A stretch of DNA of 40,809 nucleotides from Sandaracinaceae bacterium (lineage in GTDB: Bacteria > Myxococcota_A > Polyangia > Polyangiales > Sandaracinaceae), in contig JAIBCE010000029.1 of the NCBI GenBank assembly GCA_019694315.1, positions 1-40,809 of the forward strand. The letters are read 5' to 3'. Below are positions 23,335-32,336 of the stretch, piece after piece (the stretch's first letter is position 1; each line of letters begins with the position of its first letter). The position numbers were made by a program, and so were the translations under genes. The notes under the pieces were generated by a model. That model saw only the letters and a program-made list of their open reading frames with translations. It was not told the origin of the DNA and did not search any database.

Positions 23335-25134
23335 ATGCCCGAGCCGCAGGGACAAGCCCCGGAGAATCGCTCGTCACTCTCGACGATCCTCCTCATCACC
23401 GGCGCCATGATGGCGGTGTACTACGGGTACACCTACTTCTTCCGCCACGACCGCCCCACGACGGATGCGCAAGGCACCGAGACGCTGAGCGCGGACGAGG
23501 CGCAGGCGCGTACCGACGATGCGGTCTCGCGACGCCGCGCGCGCGCCGATCGCCGCCAGACGGGCACGATCCGCACGGCGCTGTTCGAGGCGACGATCGA
23601 CAACCTCGCCGGCGCGCTCTGGTCGTTCCAGCTGCTCGGAGATCGCTTCCGTGATGCGGACGGCCACCAGCAGGAGCTCGTGACCACGGGGCGTGACGAG
23701 AACGGCGAGCCCGACGTCACGCTCGAGGACTACCTCCCGATGCGCATCAGCATCCCGGGCGTGGAGCTGCCCGCGGACATCGTCTGGGAGCTCACGCAGG
23801 AGAACGAGCAGGCGGTCACGCTGCGCTGGGAGGGCAACGGCGTCGAGGTGCGGCGCCGCATCGAGGCGGGCACCGGCCCCTACCAGCTCTGGCAGACGGT
23901 GCTCGTGCGCAACACGGGCGATCACACGCGCCGCGTGCGCGTGCAGGAGCACGGCTTCCACTACGTGCCGCGGGCGCAGGAGAGCACGGGCTTCTTCAGC
24001 TTCGGCGCCCGCTCGACGTACATCAGTCAGGGCCTCTGCCGCCACGAGGGCGAGGTCACGCGCAAGGCGCGCGGCGATCTCGCGGAGGCGCACGGCTACG
24101 GCGGCACGATCGACTTCGTGGGCCTCGAGAACCAGTACTTCGCGCAGGCGTACGCGCCCTCGGACGAGGCGGCGGAGCGCTGCGGCCTCTGGGCGCAAGA
24201 CCGCTACGCGGGCGAAGAAGTGCACGGCACGCTCTTCGAGTCGCAGCTCCGCTATCCGATCGTCGACGTGACGGCGGGCGGCGAGCACATGACGCGCACG
24301 CTGACGTTCTTCGGCCCCAAGGACTGGGCCTCGCTCGAGAGCGCCGGCCACGGCCTGCCGGAGGTCGTGAACCTCGGCACGTTTGCGGTGATCGCTCGCC
24401 AGTTCGCACGCCTGCTCGCGTTCATCGAGTCGCTCGTGGGCAACTGGGGCCTCGCGATCATCATCCTCACGTTCCTCGTGCGCCTCGCGCTCTACCCCGT
24501 GATGGCCCGTCAGTTCCGGGCCTTCGCGCCGATGCGCAAGATCAAGCCCGAGATGGACGAGATCAACGCCAAGTTCGCCGACGACATGGAGCGGCGACAG
24601 GCGGCGATCATGGACCTCTACAAGAAGCACGGGATCAACCCCGCGGCGCAGATGCTCGGCTGCTTGCCGATCCTCCTGCAGATGCCCGTCTTCTTCGCGC
24701 TCTACACGTCGCTCTCGACGAACATCGAGCTCTACCACCAGCCGTTCGCGCTCTGGTGGACCGACCTCAGCGCGCCCGATCGATTCTTCTCCCTGCCCAT
24801 CGCGCTCTCCGCGCTCATGCACGTGCAGCAGCGCCTCACCCCGACGCAGATGGATCCCGCGCAGCAGAAGATCATGCTGTGGATGATGCCCATCATGATG
24901 GGCGTGTTCATGCTGTTCCTGCCCTCGGGCCTCTGTCTCTACATGCTGACCAACAGCTCGCTCAGCATCACGCAGCAGCGCTTCAACGAGTGGCGCTGGC
25001 AGCGCGAAGAGGCCGAGAAGGACGCCGCGAGAGCCGCGGCCGCTGCGAGCGCCAAGACGAACGACGGACCGTCGGAGGGCTCTGCCCCCGCGCGCTCCGC
25101 GAAAACGAGCACCAGGAGGCCGCCCCGTGGGTGA
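23335..25134 (+). CDS. yidC: Membrane protein insertase YidC
   Basis: A 599-residue protein. The first transmembrane helix (SLSTILLITGAMMAVYYGYTYFF) is followed by an acidic linker and the periplasmic P1 domain (about 75-330), as in Gram-negative YidC. The insertase core begins GNWGLAIIILTFLVRLALYP, containing the conserved groove Arg, with QFRAFAPMRKIKPEMDEINAKF, the coiled cytoplasmic loop, GINPAAQMLGCLPILLQMPVFFALY, and the last helices MDPAQQKIMLWMMPIMMGVFMLFLPSGLCLYML. It inserts and folds inner membrane proteins, alone or with SecYEG. The C-terminal tail is Lys/Ala-rich and basic, which may bind ribosomes. AGGA precedes the ATG. Its last 8 bp overlap the khpB start. Confidence 0.98.
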   Translation: MPEPQGQAPENRSSLSTILLITGAMMAVYYGYTYFFRHDRPTTDAQGTETLSADEAQARTDDAVSRRRARADRRQTGTIRTALFEATIDNLAGALWSFQLLGDRFRDADGHQQELVTTGRDENGEPDVTLEDYLPMRISIPGVELPADIVWELTQENEQAVTLRWEGNGVEVRRRIEAGTGPYQLWQTVLVRNTGDHTRRVRVQEHGFHYVPRAQESTGFFSFGARSTYISQGLCRHEGEVTRKARGDLAEAHGYGGTIDFVGLENQYFAQAYAPSDEAAERCGLWAQDRYAGEEVHGTLFESQLRYPIVDVTAGGEHMTRTLTFFGPKDWASLESAGHGLPEVVNLGTFAVIARQFARLLAFIESLVGNWGLAIIILTFLVRLALYPVMARQFRAFAPMRKIKPEMDEINAKFADDMERRQAAIMDLYKKHGINPAAQMLGCLPILLQMPVFFALYTSLSTNIELYHQPFALWWTDLSAPDRFFSLPIALSALMHVQQRLTPTQMDPAQQKIMLWMMPIMMGVFMLFLPSGLCLYMLTNSSLSITQQRFNEWRWQREEAEKDAARAAAAASAKTNDGPSEGSAPARSAKTSTRRPPRG

Positions 25135-25807
25135 CGACCGCAAGCAGAACGAGATGGAAGGTGCCCTGCTCTTCGACGACGAGGACGAGGGCCACGAGCA
25201 CGCGCGCGACGAAGGCGGGGGCCACCCCGGCGACGGACGCGCGGAGGAAGCGATGGAGTTCCTGTCGGGCGTGCTGCGCCGGATGGGGCTCGACGCGCGC
25301 GTGACGGTGCGCGAGGACGCGCAGCGCGTGGTGCTCGACGTGTCGGGCGAGGACGCAGGGCGCGCGATCGGCAAGAAGGGCATGACGCTCGATGCCCTTC
25401 AGTTCCTCGCGAACAAGGTGGTGAACCGCTTCCCCGATCGGCGGCGCTACATCATCGTCGACTCGGGCGACTACCGGGAGCGCCACGATCAGGGCCTCGT
25501 GAGCCTCGCCAAGCGCGAGGCCAAGCGCGCGCTCGACACGGGCCGCATCGTGACGCTCGAGCCGATGCCGGCGCGCGATCGTCGGCTCATCCACCTCTCG
25601 CTCGCCAAGGTCACTGGCGTCTCGACGAAGTCGAACGGCGAGGGCCTCGGGCGCCGCATCCAGATCATCCCGGCACGACAGACCGGCGGTGGTGGTGGCG
25701 GCGGTGGTGGGGGGCGTCGAGGAGACCGGCGTCGCGGTGGCGGCGGGCGCGGCGAAGGCCGCGGTGAAGGACGTGGGCCCGGTCCCGGGCCGAGCAGCGG
25801 CAACTGA
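25127..25807 (+). CDS. khpB: KhpB (Jag) RNA-binding protein, KH and R3H domains, RGG-like tail
   Basis: 226 residues from GTG 25127, which follows AGGAGG in the end of yidC. The N-terminus is acidic (EMEGALLFDDEDEGHEHARDEG) and lacks the Jag-N domain. The KH domain has IGKKGMTLDALQFLANKV; the R3H domain has RRLIHLSLAKVTGVSTKSNGEGLGRRIQIIP with the R-x3-H pair. The C-terminal about 45 residues are a run of Gly followed by RRGDRRRGGGGRGEGRGEGRG, an RGG-box-like tail usual in eukaryotic RNA-binding proteins but uncommon in this family. The protein should bind RNA in the cytoplasm; targets unknown. Position directly behind yidC is the standard context. Confidence 0.95.
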   Translation: MGDDRKQNEMEGALLFDDEDEGHEHARDEGGGHPGDGRAEEAMEFLSGVLRRMGLDARVTVREDAQRVVLDVSGEDAGRAIGKKGMTLDALQFLANKVVNRFPDRRRYIIVDSGDYRERHDQGLVSLAKREAKRALDTGRIVTLEPMPARDRRLIHLSLAKVTGVSTKSNGEGLGRRIQIIPARQTGGGGGGGGGGRRGDRRRGGGGRGEGRGEGRGPGPGPSSGN

Positions 25808-25825
25808 TTCGGACGGAGAGACGAC

Positions 25826-26137
25826 GTGAAGCACACCATCCAGACCAACCTCGATCTCGCGCGCTCCAAGCTCGCCATCGACAAGGCCATGGAGGCCTAC
25901 AAGGCCCGTTTCGCCGAGTACAACCCGCGCTTCGACTGGACGACCGACACGCGTGGGGAGTTCGGCTTCAAGGCCAAGGGCGTCTCGCTCGGCGGGACCA
26001 TCCTGGTGCACGACCACAAAGTGGACGTGGACATGGAGGTGCCGTTCCTCTTCCGTATCTTCCAGGGCAAGGCCATGGAGGTCATCGAGGACGAGGTGCG
26101 GCACTGGGTCGAGAAGGTGAAGAAGGGCGAGATCTGA
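25826..26137 (+). CDS. Polyhydroxyalkanoic acid system protein-like (PF09650-type)
   Basis: 103 residues from GTG 25826, with GGAG a few bases upstream, 18 bp after khpB. KHTIQTNLDLARSKLAIDKAMEAYKARFAEYNPRFDW, then FGFKAKGVSLGGTILVHDHKVDVDMEVPFLFRIFQGKAMEVIEDEVRHWVEKV: a small alpha/beta protein with a hydrophobic beta hairpin and a terminal helix. This resembles PHA-granule-associated system proteins (PF09650), judged by pattern only. No PHA synthase is in the window. It may be co-transcribed with khpB. A wider start-like fold cannot be ruled out. Confidence 0.68.
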   Translation: MKHTIQTNLDLARSKLAIDKAMEAYKARFAEYNPRFDWTTDTRGEFGFKAKGVSLGGTILVHDHKVDVDMEVPFLFRIFQGKAMEVIEDEVRHWVEKVKKGEI

Positions 26138-26219
26138 TCGCACGCGCTGGGCTGGCCGGCGCTCGATGTGGCTCGAACCCCGAACCAGCCGCTCGCGCGA
26201 CTGACGAACGGAGGATGCG

Positions 26220-27092
26220 ATGACGTTCACTGGAACCCTTCCCGCGCTGGTCACTCCCTTCAAGAACGGCGAGATCGACGAGCCCGCCCTCCGCGCGATC
26301 GTCGAGCGCTGCATCGAGGGCGGCGTGGACGGTGTCGTCCCCTGCGGAACGACGGGCGAGACCCCGACGCTCTCGGAGGCCGAGCACGCGCGCGTCGTGC
26401 GCATCGTGATCGAGCAGACGAAGAAGCGCGTGCCGGTGGTGGCGGGCGCGGGCGCGTTCTCCACATCCCACACGATCCACCTCGCTCAGATGTGTCGTGA
26501 GCTCGGCGCCGATGGCCTGCTGCTCGTCACGCCCTACTACAACCGGCCGACGCAGGAGGGCCTCGAGGCTCACTTCCGCGCGGTCGCGAAGGCCTGCCCG
26601 CTCCCGTCGATCCTCTACAACGTGCCCGTGCGCACCGGGACCGATCTCGCGGTGGAGACGCTCGCGAAGCTGGCCGACGTGCCCTCGCTCGTGGGCATCA
26701 AGGAGGCGACGGGCAACGTGCTCCGCAGCCAGCAGATCCTTTCGACGCTCGGCGACCGCTACACGGTGCTGTCGGGCGACGACGCGCTGACGCTGCCGGT
26801 GCTGTCGGTGGGCGGAAAGGGCGTCATCAGCGTCACGGCGAACCTCCTCCCGAAGGAGACGTCGGACGTCGTGCGACTCTGGAACGCAGGCAAGATCGCC
26901 GAGGCACGCGCCCTCCACCTGCGCCTCGCGCCGGTGCACGAGTCGATGTTCGTCGAAGCGAACCCGGGCCCCGTGAAGGCGGCGATGGCCAAGCGAGGGC
27001 TGCTCCAGCCCGAGATCCGCTTGCCGCTCGTGTGGCCGAAGAGCTCGAGCATGGACAAGACCTGGGCGGCGCTCGATCGCGCCGGTCTCTGA
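26220..27092 (+). CDS. dapA: 4-hydroxy-tetrahydrodipicolinate synthase
   Basis: A 290-residue TIM-barrel class I aldolase. Catalytic Lys161 lies in LVGIKEATGN; Tyr133 (ILYNVP) and the CGTTGE motif at 42-47 (Thr44, Thr45) match the proton relay, with Tyr107 in YYNRPTQEG. It condenses pyruvate with aspartate semialdehyde in the first committed step of the diaminopimelate-lysine pathway, which supplies peptidoglycan and lysine. GGAGG lies just before the ATG. It is followed after 7 bp by dapB, so the two are surely one operon. Note the length and active-site residues agree with the E. coli enzyme. Confidence 0.98.
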   Translation: MTFTGTLPALVTPFKNGEIDEPALRAIVERCIEGGVDGVVPCGTTGETPTLSEAEHARVVRIVIEQTKKRVPVVAGAGAFSTSHTIHLAQMCRELGADGLLLVTPYYNRPTQEGLEAHFRAVAKACPLPSILYNVPVRTGTDLAVETLAKLADVPSLVGIKEATGNVLRSQQILSTLGDRYTVLSGDDALTLPVLSVGGKGVISVTANLLPKETSDVVRLWNAGKIAEARALHLRLAPVHESMFVEANPGPVKAAMAKRGLLQPEIRLPLVWPKSSSMDKTWAALDRAGL

Positions 27093-27099
27093 GGGCCGC

Positions 27100-27921
27100 A
27101 TGAGCGCAGCGGCGCCGAAGGACATCACGCGCGCGGTCGTGCACGGCGCCGCGGGTCGCATGGGTCGCGCGATCGTGCGCGCGATCCACGACACCTCGGG
27201 CATCGCGCTGGTCGGCGCGATCGATCGCGCGGGTGCCTCGTCGGTCGGCCTCGACGCCGGCGAGCTCGCCGGCGTGGGCCCGCTGCGCGTGAGCACCGAG
27301 GCGTCGCTCCGCGAGGAGCTCGAGGCGCACGTGATCATCGACTTCTCGAGCAGCGAGGCCACCGAGGCGATCGCGGCCGTGGCAGCGGCGCGGGGCCTTG
27401 CCCTCGTCGTGGGCACGACGGGCCTCGAGGCCGGCGCGCGCGCAGCGCTCGAGCGTGCGGCGGCCCAGGTGCCGGTGGTGGTCGCGCCGAACACGAGCGT
27501 GGGCGTCACCGTGCTCGCGCACCTCGCCGAGGTGGCGACGCGCCTCCTCGGCGACGGCTTCGACGCCGAGATCGTCGAGATGCACCACAACAAGAAGGCC
27601 GACGCGCCGAGCGGCACCGCCCTGCGCATCGCCGACGTGGTGCTCGCGGCCAAGGGCCTGGATCGCTCGGCGCTCCGGACGGGCCGCGAGGGCAAGCCCG
27701 GTCCGCGCACGCGCAGCGAGGTGGGCGTGCTCGCGATGCGCGGCGGAGACGTGATCGGCGATCACACGCTCGTGCTCGCGGGCGAAGGCGAGCGCGTGGA
27801 GCTCACGCACAAGGCCACCGATCGCTCGCTCTTCGCGCGCGGCGCGGTGCGGGCCGCGCAGTGGGTGATCCGCCGGCCCGCTGGTCTCTACGACATGCGT
27901 GACGTGCTCGGCCTGCGCTGA
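27100..27921 (+). CDS. dapB: 4-hydroxy-tetrahydrodipicolinate reductase
   Basis: A 273-residue protein. The Rossmann nucleotide-binding motif is VVHGAAGRMGRAIVRAI (13-29); VVGTTGLEAGARAAL and VVVAPNTSVGV follow. The catalytic motif EMHHNKKADAPSGTAL gives His162 as the acid/base and Lys166 as the substrate-binding residue. The enzyme reduces the product of DapA with NAD(P)H. GAGG at the end of dapA, 7 bp before the ATG, serves as ribosome binding site. The gene converges with the lipoprotein ending at 27980. Confidence 0.98.
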   Translation: MSAAAPKDITRAVVHGAAGRMGRAIVRAIHDTSGIALVGAIDRAGASSVGLDAGELAGVGPLRVSTEASLREELEAHVIIDFSSSEATEAIAAVAAARGLALVVGTTGLEAGARAALERAAAQVPVVVAPNTSVGVTVLAHLAEVATRLLGDGFDAEIVEMHHNKKADAPSGTALRIADVVLAAKGLDRSALRTGREGKPGPRTRSEVGVLAMRGGDVIGDHTLVLAGEGERVELTHKATDRSLFARGAVRAAQWVIRRPAGLYDMRDVLGLR

Positions 27922-27979
27922 TCGACGACCTCGCGCATCTTCGCGCTGCGCGACGATCCGGAAGCTCGGACTGCCTCGG

Positions 27980-28597
27980 TCAGGCAGGGGGCACGAGGTC
28001 GATCGTGCAGGTGCCGCAGACCATCGAGGCCGCGTCGCCGATCGGCTCGACGGTGCAGGTGCGCCCCATCCCGTCGGGGAAGCTCAGCGTGCCCGAGAGC
28101 GGCATGCCGGGCGAGTGGCTGAGGATGCCCATGAGGTCGCCCGTGCGATCGGAGGTGACCTCGTACTGGCAGCCGGGCAACCGCGAGAACGACACCGTGG
28201 TCGCGTTCGAGGTGCAGGCGAGGCTGCGATGATCGACGTTGTACATGGGCGCGAGCGCAGGACAGTCGTCGAACGCATCGATGGGCGCATCGAGATCCGC
28301 GTCGCTCGCCGCATCGGGCGGGGTGAAGGCGTCGAACGCGAACGCGTCGGGGCCAGGGGCGTCCACGGCGGCCGCGTCGGGGCGCGGGCCGCTGTCGCGC
28401 TCCTCCACCGCCGCGTCGACGTCACCAGCGCCGCGGGGCACGCACTGGTTCTGGGTGTTGCATCGCAGGCCCAGGGCGCAGTCGGAGTCGAGCGCGCACT
28501 GCGCGCCCGAGCCGCACGCAGGAAGTCCCGAGAAGAGAGCGAGCATCGACGCGATCACGCCGACGAGGAACGACTGTCCAGAGCGAGTGCGAGACAT
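27980..28597 (-). CDS. Predicted lipoprotein with Asp-Ala-rich linker
   Basis: 205 residues from ATG 28597. The signal peptide ends in GLPAC (lipobox). Next comes a short Cys-rich stretch (CALDSDCALGLRCNTQNQCVP), the pattern seen in Polyangia surface proteins, then a long Asp/Ala/Pro linker (DAAAVDAPGPDAFAFDAFTPPDAASDADLDAP). The C-terminal about 80 residues form a small beta domain with paired cysteines (CPALAPMYNVDHRSLACTSN, GCQYEVTSD, CTVEPIGDAASMVCGTCTIDL). Function unknown. It starts 11 bp after the DUF1015 stop and is probably co-transcribed with it. Confidence 0.83.
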   Translation of the reverse strand: MSRTRSGQSFLVGVIASMLALFSGLPACGSGAQCALDSDCALGLRCNTQNQCVPRGAGDVDAAVEERDSGPRPDAAAVDAPGPDAFAFDAFTPPDAASDADLDAPIDAFDDCPALAPMYNVDHRSLACTSNATTVSFSRLPGCQYEVTSDRTGDLMGILSHSPGMPLSGTLSFPDGMGRTCTVEPIGDAASMVCGTCTIDLVPPA

Positions 28598-28608
28598 CGC
28601 GGCCGATC

Positions 28609-29775
28609 CTACCGCAGCGTGTGGCGGAACACGAAGAGCCCCGAGAGGACCTTCGGCGCGAAGAACGTGCTCTTCTCCGGCATGACGATGTCGGGGCTCT
28701 CGAGGCCGGCGTCGGCCACCGCGACGAGCTCGTCGATCGTGACGGGGTGCAGCGCGATCGCGAGCTCGTAGTCGCCGCGATCCACGGCGTCCTTCATCTG
28801 GGCGAGCTGCGACTCGGGGTAGTAGTCGAAGTGCGCGGGGTCCGCGATCATCGAGTGCTCGAGGCCGAGGTGCGGATAGACCTCGCGCTCGAGGATGGAG
28901 CAGTCGAGCCGTCCCACGACGTCGCTGGGCACGTGCCCCGCGTCGACGAGGAAGCTGCCCTCGCGCGTGTAGAGGCAGAACGTGTGCTTGGGCGGCGTGA
29001 CGAACGCGTCCGTCGAGCGGAGGCGCAGCGCGGCGCGCGCGTCGGCGAAGCTCCGGGTGCCGCGGACCACGCGGTTGTAGGCCTGGATGCGCGCGCTCTC
29101 GGTGACGTAGACGAGCGTGTGGCGCTGCCCGTTGCGGAGGGCCGCGTGATAGCGGTGGTGACCGTCGGCGATGTAGAAGGGATCGCTCGCGAGCACGCGC
29201 TGAATCGCCGCGCCCTCTTCGCTCGCCTGGGTCACACGGAAGATCCGCGAGCGGATGCCGTGCAGATCGTTGAGCCCTCGGAGATCGGTCGTGAGCTCGT
29301 AGAGCGCCGCCGCGGACGTGCACCGCTCGAGCACGGCGAGGAGGGGCGCGCGCGTGAGGGCGAAGACGGGCCCGAAGGTGTGGCCCGTGGCACGCGCGAG
29401 CGCGATGCGGCCCTTCACCTTGTCGTCGAAGGTCTTCTCGTGACGGATGACCTGCTTGGCCTCGTAGGGCGTGACCTCGGCGGCCACGAACACGCCGAGG
29501 CGCGTCTCGTCGCGTCCCTCGGGGCCCACGTAGCGCTGCTCGTACACGTAGTACGCGGGCTCGTCGTCGGGCACGAGCGCGCCCTCGGCCCGGAGGCGGT
29601 CGAAGGCGGCCGCCGGCTCGCTGCCGAGGATGATGTGGAAGAGCGAGAGCGGCTCGGCCTCGAGCAGCTTCCAGAGCGCGCTGCCGGGCTTGATCACGTC
29701 GTAGGGCGGCGAGGTGACGCGCGCGACGAGCGCGGGTGCGGGGCGAAATCCGACGAGTCCGACGGTGGCGACCAT
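28609..29775 (-). CDS. DUF1015 family protein
   Basis: A 388-residue protein. It fits DUF1015 along its length: the N-terminal VARVTSPPYDVI, then YYVYEQRYVGPEGRDETRLGVFVAAEVTPYEAKQVIRHEKTF, the central FYIADGHHRYHAAL, and the late PEKSTFFAPKVLSGLFVFRH. The family is widespread but its activity is not established; it resembles HD/Parb-like nucleotide-processing proteins only weakly. A hexamer TACGAA ends 7 nt before the ATG, weaker than others in the window. The small lipoprotein gene follows 11 bp later. Confidence 0.92.
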   Translation of the reverse strand: MVATVGLVGFRPAPALVARVTSPPYDVIKPGSALWKLLEAEPLSLFHIILGSEPAAAFDRLRAEGALVPDDEPAYYVYEQRYVGPEGRDETRLGVFVAAEVTPYEAKQVIRHEKTFDDKVKGRIALARATGHTFGPVFALTRAPLLAVLERCTSAAALYELTTDLRGLNDLHGIRSRIFRVTQASEEGAAIQRVLASDPFYIADGHHRYHAALRNGQRHTLVYVTESARIQAYNRVVRGTRSFADARAALRLRSTDAFVTPPKHTFCLYTREGSFLVDAGHVPSDVVGRLDCSILEREVYPHLGLEHSMIADPAHFDYYPESQLAQMKDAVDRGDYELAIALHPVTIDELVAVADAGLESPDIVMPEKSTFFAPKVLSGLFVFRHTLR

Positions 29776-29820
29776 GGCCGCGTTCGTACCACGGGACGCA
29801 CGCGGACGGCGCCGGCGACC

Positions 29821-30825
29821 TCACTCGAAGCGGCGCGCGGTCTCGTCATCGAGCCCCCCCGCCATGCGACGGACCCAGGGAGCGAGCGCGGGCAGTCGAT
29901 GATCGCGCGCCTCGAGCGCGACGCCGCCCTCGGATCGACGGTACGCGTCGAGCTGCCCGAGGACGCGTCCGATCTCGGACCACGCCGCGAGCTGCGCGCG
30001 GGCCTCGTCGTGCTTGCGGAGGATGCGAGCGCGGAGACGCCACGCCTCGAGCACCTGGAGCCGACGCGAGCGCTCGCTGCGGCGGCGCGCCAGCGCGACG
30101 ACGAGCACGAGACCTCCCACGACCGAGGCGCCCGTGGCCACGCCGAGGAGGAGCGGCTGCGTGAGGAGAGAGACTGCGACCAGCGAAGCGGTGGCCAGCG
30201 CGGCCATGAGCGCGGCGAGCGCCAGCGCGGCAGCCGAGGAGGGGAACGGGGTGAGCGGCCATTCCACAGGGCCGCTCGAGGCCGCGCCCGAGAGGGCTCG
30301 GAGCGCCTCGCGTCCTCTCGCGATCGCGGCGTCGTCGAGCGGCGCGTCCGCCTCGGCCTCCGGGTGCTGCGCGCGAAGCGACGCGATGGCAGCTTCCGTG
30401 CGCGGCGATGGCGCAGGTCCGGCGTCGCGCGAGAGCGACGCGAGCTCGGCGCCGAGCCCTTCCACCGCGGCCTCGAGATCGGTGCGGGAGGCGAGCGGAC
30501 CGGGGGCTCGCTGCATCGCGGCGCCGAGCGCATCCTCGTGCGCGGCGCGCTCGCGCGCGAGCGTGATCCACTCCATGAGGGCCGCGATCTCGTGGGCAGA
30601 CGCGCGCGCCTCGCCCTGATCGCGGAGCCGCTGCGCACGCGCGAGCAGCGCCTCGAGGCGCGCCGCTTCGGTGGGCTCGAGCCGCGGGAGCAGGCGATGG
30701 GCGGCCTCGATCGCCGCGGCGCCCGCGAGCCAGAGCCCGCCGGGCGCCTGCGCGAAGCGCTGCGCGGCCTCCTCGAGCGCTCGCTCGATCGACTCGAGCG
30801 CGCTCCGCGGATCAGCGTGCGTCAT
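29821..30825 (-). CDS. Membrane protein with helical coiled regions, unknown function
   Basis: A 334-residue protein. The N-terminal about 150 residues are Ala/Glu/Arg/Leu-rich helices (ALESIERALEEAAQRFAQAP, LEALLARAQRLRDQG). Two adjacent membrane helices lie at about 198-222 and 228-250 (AAALALAALMAALATASLVAVSLL and LLLGVATGASVVGGLVLVVALA). A cytoplasmic basic helical tail (RRSERSRRLQVLEAWRLRARIL) follows. No family recognised. The first 14 bp overlap the end of the aminopeptidase P gene in another phase, so translation is probably coupled. Confidence 0.78.
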   Translation of the reverse strand: MTHADPRSALESIERALEEAAQRFAQAPGGLWLAGAAAIEAAHRLLPRLEPTEAARLEALLARAQRLRDQGEARASAHEIAALMEWITLARERAAHEDALGAAMQRAPGPLASRTDLEAAVEGLGAELASLSRDAGPAPSPRTEAAIASLRAQHPEAEADAPLDDAAIARGREALRALSGAASSGPVEWPLTPFPSSAAALALAALMAALATASLVAVSLLTQPLLLGVATGASVVGGLVLVVALARRRSERSRRLQVLEAWRLRARILRKHDEARAQLAAWSEIGRVLGQLDAYRRSEGGVALEARDHRLPALAPWVRRMAGGLDDETARRFE

Positions 30826-32251
30826 GGCCTCCGCGGCGCGTCCGGCGCGCGAGGATCGACTCGATCTCGTCGGGATCCTTGGGGATCATGGCCGTGAGCA
30901 CCTCGTGGCCCGTCGGCGTGACGAGCACGTCGTCCTCGATGCGCACGCCGACGCCCCGGTACGGCTCTGCCTCTGCAGAGAGCTGCGTACGAACGCCGAC
31001 GTAGATGCCGGGCTCGATCGTGAGGACCATGCCGGGCTCGAGCTGGCGCGGCGCGCGACGCTTCTCGGTGAGCTCGCTCGAGACGAACACGAAGTACGCG
31101 CCGACGTCGTGCACGTCCATGCCGAGCCAGTGCGAGGTGCGGTGCATGTAGATCTTCTTGTATCGCTCCTCGCCGATCGCGGTCTCGAGGGGCCCCTCGA
31201 TCAGGCCGAGCGCGATCGCGCCCTCGGTGATCACCCGCAGCGTCACCTGATGGATCGCCTCGATCGTCGCGCCAGGACGCACGGCCTCGATGGCAGCGCG
31301 CTGGGCGCGGAGCACCACGTCGTAGACCGCGCGCTGTGGCGCGGTGAAGCGACCGGACACGGGGAAGGTGCGCGTGACGTCGCCGGCGTAGCCCGCGATC
31401 TCGGCGCCCGCGTCGATGAGCAGGAGATCGCCCTCTTCCATGAGCCGATCGTTCTTGCGGTAGTGGAGGATCGTGGCGTTGGGGCCCGAGCCGACGATCG
31501 ACTCGTAGGCTGGGCGCGGGCTGCCGTTGCGTCGGTACGCGCGCTGGATGACGGCCTCCACCTCGTGCTCGTACGCACCGGGCCACGCGACCTCCATCGC
31601 CGCCGCGTGCGCCTCCGCGGTGACCCGCGCAGCGCAGCGCATCTCCTCGATCTCGTGCGCGCTCTTCACGAGGCGCATGGGGTGCACGGTCTCCGCGAGA
31701 TCGACGAGCGCGCTCGGCCAGAGCACGCCGAAGCGCTGGCGACGCCGCACCAGATCGCGCGCCGCGAGCACGCGCGCGTCCATCTTCGGATCGCGGCCGA
31801 GGGTGTAGTGGAGCCGCCGCGCGTTCTCGAGGTAGCCCGGGAGCTTCGCGTCGAGCTCGCCGATCGCGAAGGAAGCGTCCGCGTCGAAGTCGTCCTTCGC
31901 GCCGTCCACGCCGGAGCGCGGACCGTCCCAGGTCTCACGATCGGGATCGCGTGTGCGCACGAAGAGCACGTAGCGGTGCTCGTCGTGCACGCGGCTGAGG
32001 ACGGCCACCGCCTCGGGCTCGTCGAAGCCGGTCAGGTAGAAGAAGTCCGAGTCCTGACGGTACGGGTGCTCGACGTCGTTGTTGCGCACGAAGACAGGCG
32101 CGGCCGTGATCACCGCCACGTCACCAGGGATCGAGGCGAGGAACGCCTCGCGACGACGTCGAAGCTCGGCCCGGAGCGCAGCGCTCGGCGCGAGGGGGCT
32201 CGGGGTGGTGGTCGTTCGCGTCGCGTCGGTGCTGCTGGCGTCGGCGTTCAT
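30812..32251 (-). CDS. pepP: Xaa-Pro aminopeptidase (aminopeptidase P, M24B)
   Basis: A 479-residue protein. The N-terminal creatinase-like domain (FLASIPGDVAVITAAP, NNDVEHPYRQDSDFFYLTGFDEPEAVAVL) is typical. The pita-bread catalytic domain has all five dimetal ligands: Asp280 (LLIDAG), Asp291 (GDVTRTFPV), His374 (HWLGMDVHD), Glu413 (TIEPGIY) and Glu439 (VRIEDDV). It removes the N-terminal residue before a proline, in the cytoplasm, using manganese in known members. The first about 20 residues are a Ser/Thr-rich tail. No -10-like hexamer is seen near this start. Confidence 0.96.
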   Translation of the reverse strand: MNADASSTDATRTTTTPSPLAPSAALRAELRRRREAFLASIPGDVAVITAAPVFVRNNDVEHPYRQDSDFFYLTGFDEPEAVAVLSRVHDEHRYVLFVRTRDPDRETWDGPRSGVDGAKDDFDADASFAIGELDAKLPGYLENARRLHYTLGRDPKMDARVLAARDLVRRRQRFGVLWPSALVDLAETVHPMRLVKSAHEIEEMRCAARVTAEAHAAAMEVAWPGAYEHEVEAVIQRAYRRNGSPRPAYESIVGSGPNATILHYRKNDRLMEEGDLLLIDAGAEIAGYAGDVTRTFPVSGRFTAPQRAVYDVVLRAQRAAIEAVRPGATIEAIHQVTLRVITEGAIALGLIEGPLETAIGEERYKKIYMHRTSHWLGMDVHDVGAYFVFVSSELTEKRRAPRQLEPGMVLTIEPGIYVGVRTQLSAEAEPYRGVGVRIEDDVLVTPTGHEVLTAMIPKDPDEIESILARRTRRGGHDAR

Positions 32252-32336
32252 GGGGCGGAGATTCGACCGCAGCGCCCTGTCCGACGCAAGAGCGCCGGAT
32301 CACGCGAAGGCGCCGCGCTCGGGCAGAGGCGCTGCC

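Noticed and set aside
26138..26219. GGCTCGAACCCCGAACCAG resembling a tRNA T-arm
   Set aside because: No matching acceptor stem, D-arm or anticodon arm can be drawn around it.
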